From the NCBI GenBank assembly GCA_910588065.1, contig CAJUPZ010000031.1, forward strand, positions 1-19,010: a DNA stretch of 19,010 nt, given 5' to 3'. Shown here piece after piece: positions 1 to 4,456 of the stretch (position 1 is the first letter of the stretch; the number at the start of each line of letters is the position of its first letter). The notes under the pieces were generated by a model, which was not told the DNA's origin, did not search any database, and saw only the letters and a program-made list of their open reading frames with translations. The DNA is from an uncultured Muribaculaceae bacterium. Lineage in GTDB: Bacteria > Bacteroidota > Bacteroidia > Bacteroidales > Muribaculaceae. The translations under genes were made by a program, and so were the position numbers.

Positions 1-51
1 ACGACCCCGAGATTACAAATCACGTGCTCTGGCCAACTGAGCTAAAGAGGC
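1..51 (-). tRNA. tRNA-Thr (anticodon UGU), 3' part outside window
   Basis: Reading the minus strand from 51 gives the acceptor 5' strand GCCTCTT, then TA, D stem GCTC/GAGC, anticodon stem CGTGA/TCTCG and loop TTTGTAA. The anticodon is therefore UGU (threonine, ACA codons). Only the first 51 nt are present; the T arm and the 3' acceptor strand lie beyond the left edge. The anticodon stem has a U-U opposition at 29/41 and is otherwise paired. A promoter of the Bacteroidota type sits just upstream at 85-116. More tRNA genes may follow outside the window, which cannot be seen. Confidence 0.9.
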
Positions 52-84
52 AGGCATTCAAGCGTTGGAGCTCAAAAGCGATTG

Positions 85-116
85 CAAAGTTAAGCACTAA
101 TTCTGTATCCACCAAA
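85..116 (-). promoter_or_regulatory. Promoter for the tRNA-Thr gene
   Basis: On the minus strand TTTG (113-116) is followed by exactly 20 nt and then TAACTTTG (85-92). This matches the known Bacteroidota sigma-ABfr consensus TTTG-N19-21-TAnnTTTG. Transcription should start near 78-80, about 28 nt before the mature tRNA 5' end. It is one of the two best-formed promoters in the window. Confidence 0.8.
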
Positions 117-314
117 TATTCCACACTTATTTTTTGCCACTTTTTCAGCATAAAAACAACAATCGACTATAAATCAGCTGTTTATCCGCAAATAAATTTT
201 TAAATTTTTCTTTGCCAAGAATATTTACTAAGTTTGTGCTTTGATAACTCACCTCTTATTTAAGGCTCATGCGCACGCGCATACCGTAAAACAAACTTAA
301 CCCCACCATACCCC
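117..314. other. Intergenic region between tRNA-Thr and pepP
   Basis: AT-rich spacer between two divergent genes. It should hold the promoter of the aminopeptidase gene. The best -7 match is TAAGTTTG at 229-236, but no TTTG lies at the right distance; the TTTG at 211-214 is only 14 nt upstream. The promoter is therefore not assigned. No ORF, RNA or repeat is recognised here. Confidence 0.4.
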
Positions 315-2102
315 ATGAACAAAGAAATCACCGCACGCATCGCCGCCTTGCGCGACGCCATGAAAGCAGCAGACATCAACGCAGTCATATTTCCTCAGAC
401 AGACCCCCATCAGGGCGAATACATCGCCGACCACTGGCAGGTGCGCCGCTGGTACTCCGGTTTTACCGGAAGTGCAGGGGCGCTCGTCGTGACCCTCGAC
501 AAAGCTTTCGTCTGGGCCGACTCCCGCTACTGGCTTCAGGCAGCCGCTCAGCTCGAAGGCACCCCAATCGGAGTCATGGAGGAGGGCAAACCCGAAGTCC
601 CCACTATCGAGCAATGGCTGTCCGCCAACCTCAAGCCCGGCGACACTGTCGGCATCGACGGCATGGTATTCTCCGTTCAGGCCGCTGAAGCCCTCGGTGA
701 GGCTCTCGCCGCAAACGGCATCAACCTCTCAGTAGACTTTAACCCCACTGACGCCCTCTGGAGCGACCGCCCGCAGATACCCCTCGACAAAATATTCATC
801 CACGAAGAGAAATACGCCGGCGAATCAGCATCTTCCAAAATCTCGAAAATACTCGCAAACGCCGCCGCACAGGGTGCCGGCGCAGCTTTCATAAGCGACC
901 TCGCCGAAGTGGCCTGGACCCTCAACATCCGAAGCCGCGATGTCGAGTCAAACCCCGTCGCTACAGCATTCCTCTACCTCGACCCCGCCGGCTCAACCCT
1001 TTTCATCGAGCCCGGTAAACTCACCGACGAAACCATCGCATACCTCGCCGCAAACAATGTCGCGACAGCACCCTACTACGCCGTCAAATCTTTCCTCGCA
1101 GCACTCCCCGCTTCTAAAAAAATCCTCATAAACACCACCCAGACCGCGAGCGCCATCGCAGCAGCAATCGCCGGCACAACAGTCACCGGAGCCTCACCCG
1201 TAGCCATGCTAAAAGGCTGCAAGAACGACACCCAGATCCAAGGCGTGCGCAACGCTATGGAGCGCGACGGTGTTGCCCTCGTAAAAGCATTCATGGAAAT
1301 CGAAAACACCCTGGCGCAAGGACTCCCCCTCTCCGAAATAAACGTTGCCGAAATACTCACAAAATACCGATCTCAGCAGCCGCTGTACTTCGACCAGAGC
1401 TTCGACACAATCGCCGGATTCGGCCCCCACGGAGCCATTGTCCACTACTCCGCAACTCATGCAACAAACGCTACAATCACCCCGGACAACCTCCTGCTTA
1501 TTGACTCCGGAGCCAACTATCTTGACGGCACTACCGACATCACCCGCACTATAACCCTCGGAAACACAACCCCGCAGCAGCGACGCGACTTCACCCTCGT
1601 CATGAAAGGACACATCGCCCTCGCTACAGCCATCTTCCCCGAAGGCACACGCGGCGCTCAGCTCGACGCCCTCGCAAGAATAAACCTCTGGAAAGACGGC
1701 CTCAGCTACCTCCACGGCACAGGCCACGGCGTAGGCCACTTCCTCAACGTCCACGAAGGACCCCAGAGCATCCGGCTCAACGAAAACCCCACTCCCCTCA
1801 CCCCCGGAATGATAACATCAAACGAACCCGGCGTTTACCGTGCAGGACAATACGGCATCAGATGCGAAAACCTCGTCCTCACAATACCCGCTATGCACAC
1901 CGAATTCGGACAGTTCTACCGCTTCGAAACCCTAACTCTCTTCCCATTCGACCTCGCGCTCTTCGACACCTCCATAATGTCCGACTCCGAAATCGAATGG
2001 CTCAACACCTATCACACAACTGTCCGCAACCGCCTCACCCCGCACCTCAGCCCCGCCGAACAGCAATGGCTCAACGCCAAAACCGCCCCGTTAACCCGCT
2101 AA
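315..2102 (+). CDS. pepP: Xaa-Pro aminopeptidase (M24B family)
   Basis: A cytosolic metallopeptidase that removes the N-terminal residue from peptides with proline in position 2. At 595 aa it has the long three-domain layout common in Bacteroidota: creatinase-like N domain (about 5-140), second pseudo-domain (about 160-305) and the pita-bread M24 catalytic domain (about 310-530). The five expected metal ligands are visible: two Asp in LLLIDSG and GTTDITRT (around 397 and 408), His in LHGTGHGVGH (around 471), Glu in SNEPGVY (around 504) and Glu in IRCENL (around 518). There is no signal peptide, fitting a cytosolic enzyme. The ATG at 315 is the first start in frame and opens directly into family-like sequence. 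The next gene starts 13 nt after the stop, so the two are probably co-transcribed. The symbol follows general family use; the finer subtype is inferred. Confidence 0.93.
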   Translation: MNKEITARIAALRDAMKAADINAVIFPQTDPHQGEYIADHWQVRRWYSGFTGSAGALVVTLDKAFVWADSRYWLQAAAQLEGTPIGVMEEGKPEVPTIEQWLSANLKPGDTVGIDGMVFSVQAAEALGEALAANGINLSVDFNPTDALWSDRPQIPLDKIFIHEEKYAGESASSKISKILANAAAQGAGAAFISDLAEVAWTLNIRSRDVESNPVATAFLYLDPAGSTLFIEPGKLTDETIAYLAANNVATAPYYAVKSFLAALPASKKILINTTQTASAIAAAIAGTTVTGASPVAMLKGCKNDTQIQGVRNAMERDGVALVKAFMEIENTLAQGLPLSEINVAEILTKYRSQQPLYFDQSFDTIAGFGPHGAIVHYSATHATNATITPDNLLLIDSGANYLDGTTDITRTITLGNTTPQQRRDFTLVMKGHIALATAIFPEGTRGAQLDALARINLWKDGLSYLHGTGHGVGHFLNVHEGPQSIRLNENPTPLTPGMITSNEPGVYRAGQYGIRCENLVLTIPAMHTEFGQFYRFETLTLFPFDLALFDTSIMSDSEIEWLNTYHTTVRNRLTPHLSPAEQQWLNAKTAPLTR

Positions 2103-2115
2103 CCCAATCCCGCTT

Positions 2116-2631
2116 ATGGCACTCATAATACCACTCCGCGGATTCACCCCCGAAATCGGACACGACACCTTCCTTGCACAAAACGCCACAATAATCGGTG
2201 ACGTTAAAATCGGCGAACAGTGCAGCATCTGGTTCAACACCGTCATCCGCGGCGATGTAAACTCAATACGCATCGGCAACCGCGTCAACATCCAGGACGG
2301 CTCCGTGCTCCACACCCTATATCAGAAATCGACCATCGAGATTGGTGACGACGTATCCGTTGGCCACAACGTCACACTACACGGATGCAAAATCCACCCC
2401 CTCGCCCTCATCGGCATGGGAGCAATAGTCATGGACGATGCCGAGGTTGGCGAAGGAGCGCTCGTTGCAGCAGGCTCCGTGGTGCTCTCCCGCACCAAAA
2501 TCGGACCCAACGAACTCTGGGCGGGAGCTCCCGCTAAATTCGTCAAAATGGTAGACCCTGCGCAAAGCCAGGAGCTGAACCGCAAAATCGCCGCAAACTA
2601 CCTCATGTACTCACGCTGGTACAGCGAATAA
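2116..2631 (+). CDS. Gamma-class carbonic anhydrase-like hexapeptide-repeat protein
   Basis: A 171-aa left-handed beta-helix protein made of hexapeptide repeats, such as IGDVKIG, IRIGNRVNI, IEIGDDVSV and AEVGEGALV. The three zinc-binding histidines of gamma carbonic anhydrases are present: H66 in SVLHTLY, then H84 and H89 in VGHNVTLHG. Proteins of this type (YrdA/PaaY/CaiE group) form trimers with metal sites between subunits. Many are annotated as carbonic anhydrases without direct proof of activity, so CO2 hydration is inferred. The length is normal for the family and there is no signal peptide. It lies 13 nt after pepP and is followed by a hairpin terminator at 2660-2687, so it is the last gene of a two-gene unit. 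No functional link to peptide cleavage is evident. Confidence 0.9.
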   Translation: MALIIPLRGFTPEIGHDTFLAQNATIIGDVKIGEQCSIWFNTVIRGDVNSIRIGNRVNIQDGSVLHTLYQKSTIEIGDDVSVGHNVTLHGCKIHPLALIGMGAIVMDDAEVGEGALVAAGSVVLSRTKIGPNELWAGAPAKFVKMVDPAQSQELNRKIAANYLMYSRWYSE

Positions 2632-2659
2632 CCACACCCTCACCCATACCCCACATCGC

Positions 2660-2687
2660 AGGGCCGCCTCCCACCAGGGGCGGCCCT
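2660..2687 (+). terminator. Hairpin terminator after the gamma-CA gene
   Basis: AGGGCCGCC pairs perfectly with GGCGGCCCT. Two more inner pairs (one T-G) make an 11-bp stem around the loop CCACCA. It starts 29 nt after the stop codon. The downstream sequence (CCTCCTTATCC) has only a poor T tract, so termination may be leaky or the hairpin may mainly protect the mRNA end. Confidence 0.65.
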
Positions 2688-2710
2688 CCTTATCCCCCCC
2701 TATACAACTC

Positions 2711-2729
2711 ATAAGAATTATACGAATTA
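2711..2729. repeat. AT-rich 19-bp direct repeat, copy 1
   Basis: ATAAGAATTATACGAATTA recurs exactly at 2862-2880, 151 bp downstream. The motif is built from tandem AATTATA units joined by CG or AG steps. Function unknown. Confidence 0.8.
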
Positions 2730-2785
2730 TAATACAAAACACTCAGCTCCTCTATGTAGGGATGTACGGTCCATGCTTCCATCGC

Positions 2786-2825
2786 CCGATAGCAGACCTG
2801 CGGCGATAGAGCGCCCGGAGGGTGC
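2786..2825. repeat. First hairpins of the mosaic
   Basis: ATCGCC and GGCGAT form a stem around a 15-nt loop that itself contains GCAG/CTGC. Next comes the triloop hairpin GCGCCC-GGA-GGGTGC (2811-2825, one G-T pair). The same GCGCCC-GGA-GGGTGC followed by GATTAT recurs at 3484-3498, where it continues into further modules. Here the following sequence has diverged. Confidence 0.7.
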
Positions 2826-2861
2826 GATTATCTTGATTCCCACCATCGGATTATACGAATT

Positions 2862-2880
2862 ATAAGAATTATACGAATTA
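2862..2880. repeat. AT-rich 19-bp direct repeat, copy 2
   Basis: Exact copy of 2711-2729. It is extended on the left by a further TTATACGAAT unit at 2851-2860. Together the copies bracket the first hairpins of the mosaic. Confidence 0.8.
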
Positions 2881-2896
2881 CCCGCCCCTCTAACGT

Positions 2897-2975
2897 GGCC
2901 TCGGCGAGGCCGGAGGTTCGGAGAACCGCTGTCATAGACAACCCCGGCACGAGCGCGAAGCGCGAGGCCTGGGGT
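2897..2975. repeat. 79-bp hairpin-rich repeat, copy 1
   Basis: It contains, in order, the triloop hairpins GGCCTC-GGC-GAGGCC (2897-2911), GGTTC-GGA-GAACC (2915-2927) and GCGC-GAA-GCGC (2953-2963). The last lies inside a longer stem between ACCCCGG (2941-2947) and CCTGGGGT (2968-2975). The block recurs at 3201-3279 with 77 of 79 identical bases. It is followed at 3000-3012 by GCCTC-GGA-GAGGC and GATGTTAT, also repeated after copy 2. Confidence 0.9.
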
Positions 2976-2999
2976 GCGGCGCCCTCCTCTCTCCTCTGA

Positions 3000-3020
3000 G
3001 CCTCGGAGAGGCGATGTTAT
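3000..3020. repeat. Hairpin plus GATGTTAT module, copy 1
   Basis: GCCTC-GGA-GAGGC is followed by GATGTTAT. A second copy at 3306-3327 has the loop GCGA in place of GGA and keeps the stem and the GATGTTAT tail. Confidence 0.8.
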
Positions 3021-3090
3021 GAGAGCTCACCGGAGGCACCACACTTGAACGGAGCTGCGGTGATTTCCACCCGCGGCAAGAGGGTGATAA

Positions 3091-3184
3091 GCGCAGGATG
3101 CGCGTTCATCTTGTTAACCGCATGCGCAGCGTGCGCGGATTACCAACCGATTACACACATGGTGCCGGAGGTACCACACCTCAC
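3091..3184. repeat. Composite three-hairpin unit, copy B
   Basis: Contains GCGCA-GGA-TGCGC (3091-3103), then TTGTTAAC leading into CGCATGC-GCA-GCGTGCG (3119-3135) and GGATTACCAAC, then GGTGCC-GGA-GGTACC (3161-3175) with ACACCTCAC. The same order recurs at 3484-3577. In this copy the middle block carries an extra CG dinucleotide and the first stem has a different but still fully paired sequence. Confidence 0.85.
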
Positions 3185-3200
3185 GCTCTGTATAGCAGAT

Positions 3201-3279
3201 GGCCTCGGCGAGGCCGGAGGTTCGGAGAACCGCTGTCATGGACAACCCCGGCACGAGCGCGCAGCGCGAGGCCTGGGGT
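3201..3279. repeat. 79-bp hairpin-rich repeat, copy 2
   Basis: It differs from copy 1 (304 bp upstream) at only two positions: A to G at 3240, and A to C at 3262. The second change lies in a hairpin loop, giving GCGC-GCA-GCGC instead of GCGC-GAA-GCGC. All stems are unchanged. Confidence 0.9.
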
Positions 3280-3305
3280 AGAAGATCCCCATCTCCTCCC
3301 TCAGA

Positions 3306-3327
3306 GCCTCGCGAGAGGCGATGTTAT
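3306..3327. repeat. Hairpin plus GATGTTAT module, copy 2
   Basis: GCCTC-GCGA-GAGGC followed by GATGTTAT. It is related to 3000-3020 and lies in the same position relative to the 79-bp repeat, so the duplicated segment is larger than 79 bp with faster change between the blocks. Confidence 0.8.
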
Positions 3328-3350
3328 TGAATATTAGCTATTTTAGGTCT

Positions 3351-3365
3351 GGTACCTCCGGCACC
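3351..3365. repeat. Inverted copy of the GGTGCC hairpin
   Basis: GGTACC-TCC-GGCACC is the exact reverse complement of GGTGCC-GGA-GGTACC found at 3161-3175 and 3554-3568. The module therefore occurs in both orientations in this stretch. Confidence 0.85.
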
Positions 3366-3388
3366 ATTTTCGTTGGGGCGGTGCCTGA

Positions 3389-3434
3389 CCCCGCACTTCG
3401 TACGGGGATAACAAAATTGACGAGCCCACGGCTC
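3389..3434. repeat. Two further triloop hairpins
   Basis: CCCCGCAC-TTC-GTACGGGG (3389-3407) pairs at 7 of 8 positions, with one C-A mismatch. GAGCC-CAC-GGCTC (3422-3434) is a perfect 5-bp stem. Neither sequence recurs elsewhere in the window, but both share the 3-nt loop design. Confidence 0.7.
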
Positions 3435-3483
3435 TTTGCTACCTTTCGCGCCTGTAGCTTTCTGTACCCCTGCTTTTTTTCAA

Positions 3484-3577
3484 GCGCCCGGAGGGTGCGA
3501 TTATTTTGTTAACCGCATGCGCAGCGTGCGGATTACCAACTACATACCCATATGGTGCCGGAGGTACCACACCTCAC
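3484..3577. repeat. Composite three-hairpin unit, copy C
   Basis: GCGCCC-GGA-GGGTGC (3484-3498), GATTATTTTGTTAAC, CGCATGC-GCA-GCGTGCG (3514-3530), GGATTACCAAC, GGTGCC-GGA-GGTACC (3554-3568) and ACACCTCAC. This is the most complete unit. It is preceded by a T-rich tract (about 3474-3480). Confidence 0.85.
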
Positions 3578-3652
3578 CCCCACCAAAAACTAAAAACTAA
3601 CAACTAACAACTCAAATGTGCAAATTCGCATAAATCCGCCCAATCCGCATAC

Positions 3653-3660
3653 TATCTTTG
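3653..3660 (+). promoter_or_regulatory. Probable -7 element of the gene at 3682
   Basis: TATCTTTG matches the Bacteroidota -7 motif TAnnTTTG. The -33 region has no clear TTTG. The predicted transcription start is near 3666, giving a leader of about 16 nt. Confidence 0.45.
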
Positions 3661-3681
3661 CACCATCAAAACTTTACCAAT

Positions 3682-4245
3682 ATGAAGAAAAACATCACAC
3701 TCCGCGCCGAATGGGTCATCGCTACCCTCGCGCTGCCTCAGGCAATCAAACTCATCGTTCTCGAAGCCGTACTCGCCTACATTGTCAACGGCTACATCAC
3801 TGAAATCGCTGACCCTCAGGCAGCTGAGGTGTTCGCCACCATCAAGGCCGACTATGACGCCCGCGAAGCCAAGAGGAAGGAAAGAGCAGAGAAACGCGCC
3901 GCCCAAAAAGCTCAATCCTCCCAAGAGCCCGCCATCCCCGGCGTACTCCCCAAAATCCCCGCGCCCGACCTGCAGCAGCGCATTGAAAACGAACCTTTTG
4001 CAAGATTTGCCCGGGATGCCCGCAGGCTATCTCCCTTCAAATACATCGATGCCGAACTTGCCGGCGAGCTCGCCCTGCAGATTACCGACTGGTGGCGCGC
4101 TCACCCCTCGGAAGAGATGCCTACAACGGGACGTCTGCGCCGCGAGTTTGAAGAACGCTTCAACGGACTATACTCAGAACACGGCTCGCAGATAGACCGC
4201 GACCGCTGGCTGCGCAAGGTTTCCCCCTACTTCCCCGAACCCTGA
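3682..4245 (+). CDS. Hypothetical protein, DUF6291-like N terminus
   Basis: I do not recognise this 187-aa protein with certainty. The first ~50 residues contain LPQAIKLIVLEAVLAYIVNG and VFATIKADYDA, a pattern like the N terminus of DUF6291-type proteins seen near phage or plasmid replication genes; that link is a resemblance only. Next is a highly charged Lys/Arg/Glu/Ala helix (about 52-75), a proline-rich spacer (about 80-95) and a helical C-terminal part rich in Arg and aromatic residues (FKYIDAELAGEL, ITDWWRAHP). No signal peptide or membrane segment is seen. I chose ATG 3682 (MKKNITLR) over an in-frame TTG at 3658, because the TTG lies inside the -7 element. It stands alone between the hairpin mosaic and the SRP RNA gene, and no partner genes suggest a role. 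Confidence 0.7.
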   Translation: MKKNITLRAEWVIATLALPQAIKLIVLEAVLAYIVNGYITEIADPQAAEVFATIKADYDAREAKRKERAEKRAAQKAQSSQEPAIPGVLPKIPAPDLQQRIENEPFARFARDARRLSPFKYIDAELAGELALQITDWWRAHPSEEMPTTGRLRREFEERFNGLYSEHGSQIDRDRWLRKVSPYFPEP

Positions 4246-4255
4246 CCGCAAGCCC

Positions 4256-4266
4256 GCGCTCCGCGC
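4256..4266. repeat. Small GCGC-TCC-GCGC hairpin after the stop codon
   Basis: A perfect 4-bp stem with a 3-nt loop (GGA on the other strand), 11 nt past the stop of the gene at 3682. T6 follows at 4280-4285. It may act as a weak transcript end. Its design is that of the triloop hairpins in the mosaic 0.7 kb upstream. Confidence 0.5.
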
Positions 4267-4297
4267 TCAAAAGTGCACATTTTTTCGGCTTTGCCCC

Positions 4298-4327
4298 TTG
4301 CCATATCAAAAACTATTGCTACCTTTG
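4298..4327 (+). promoter_or_regulatory. Promoter of the SRP RNA gene
   Basis: TTG (4298-4300), exactly 19 nt, then TACCTTTG (4320-4327). This fits the Bacteroidota consensus. The RNA helix begins 6 nt downstream at 4333, which gives an in-window ruler for the distance from the -7 motif to the transcription start. Confidence 0.8.
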
Positions 4328-4332
4328 CACCC

Positions 4333-4429
4333 GGGTAAGTCCTACACGACCAGCTCCCCGGGAACTCCGTCAGGTCTTGATCGAAGCAGCGGTACCGGGT
4401 TGTAGCGGTGCGATGTAGGTAGCTTACCC
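4333..4429 (+). ncRNA. ffs: Signal recognition particle RNA (small bacterial 4.5S-like)
   Basis: The RNA scaffold of the signal recognition particle, which binds Ffh and targets membrane and secreted proteins. The ends GGGTAAG and CTTACCC pair, followed inward by CCTACA/TGTAGG, giving one long hairpin of about 97 nt. The conserved Ffh-binding domain is clear: GTCAGGTC on the 5' side (4369-4376) and GAAGCAGC on the 3' side (4383-4390), as in E. coli 4.5S RNA. The tip between them is TTGATC instead of the E. coli CGGAAG. The gene has its own promoter upstream and ends in T6, so it is an independent unit. It converges with the helicase gene, whose stop codon lies 27 nt beyond the RNA end. Confidence 0.9.
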
Positions 4430-4435
4430 TTTTTT
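4423..4435 (+). terminator. Intrinsic terminator of the SRP RNA
   Basis: The closing stem of the RNA (3' arm CTTACCC) is followed directly by T6 (4430-4435), so the RNA's own helix serves as terminator hairpin. Confidence 0.75.
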
Positions 4436-4456
4436 GTGTCCTTTTCACAATCCGGC

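Larger units (their letters stand above)
2688..3652. other. Non-coding stretch filled with repeat modules
   Basis: About 965 bases with no gene I can support. Short reading frames at 3045-3281, 3098-3337 and 3321-3512 run straight across palindromes and show no protein-like composition. The content is a mosaic of small hairpins, duplicated blocks and two AT-rich direct repeats, listed separately. The stretch lies between the terminator of the pepP unit and the promoter of the gene at 3682. Confidence 0.8.

Noticed and set aside
1209..1754. Open minus-strand frame of 181 codons opposite pepP
   Set aside because: It covers the catalytic domain of the aminopeptidase, so the frame is a by-product of that gene's codon use.
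3045..3512. Short plus-strand reading frames of 63-79 codons in the hairpin mosaic
   Set aside because: They run through palindromes and duplicated blocks, overlap one another in different frames, and have no recognisable protein features or promoter.
2760..3577. CRISPR array
   Set aside because: Repeats differ in length, orientation and spacing, the spacers are not uniform, and there are no cas genes.
3658..3681. TTG start adding eight residues (MHHQNFTN) to the protein at 3682
   Set aside because: The TTG lies inside the -7 promoter element TATCTTTG, so it could not be in the transcript. ATG 3682 is a normal start.
4333..4429. Riboswitch or leader of a downstream gene
   Set aside because: The RNA ends in its own T-rich terminator, the next gene is on the opposite strand, and the Ffh-binding motifs identify SRP RNA.
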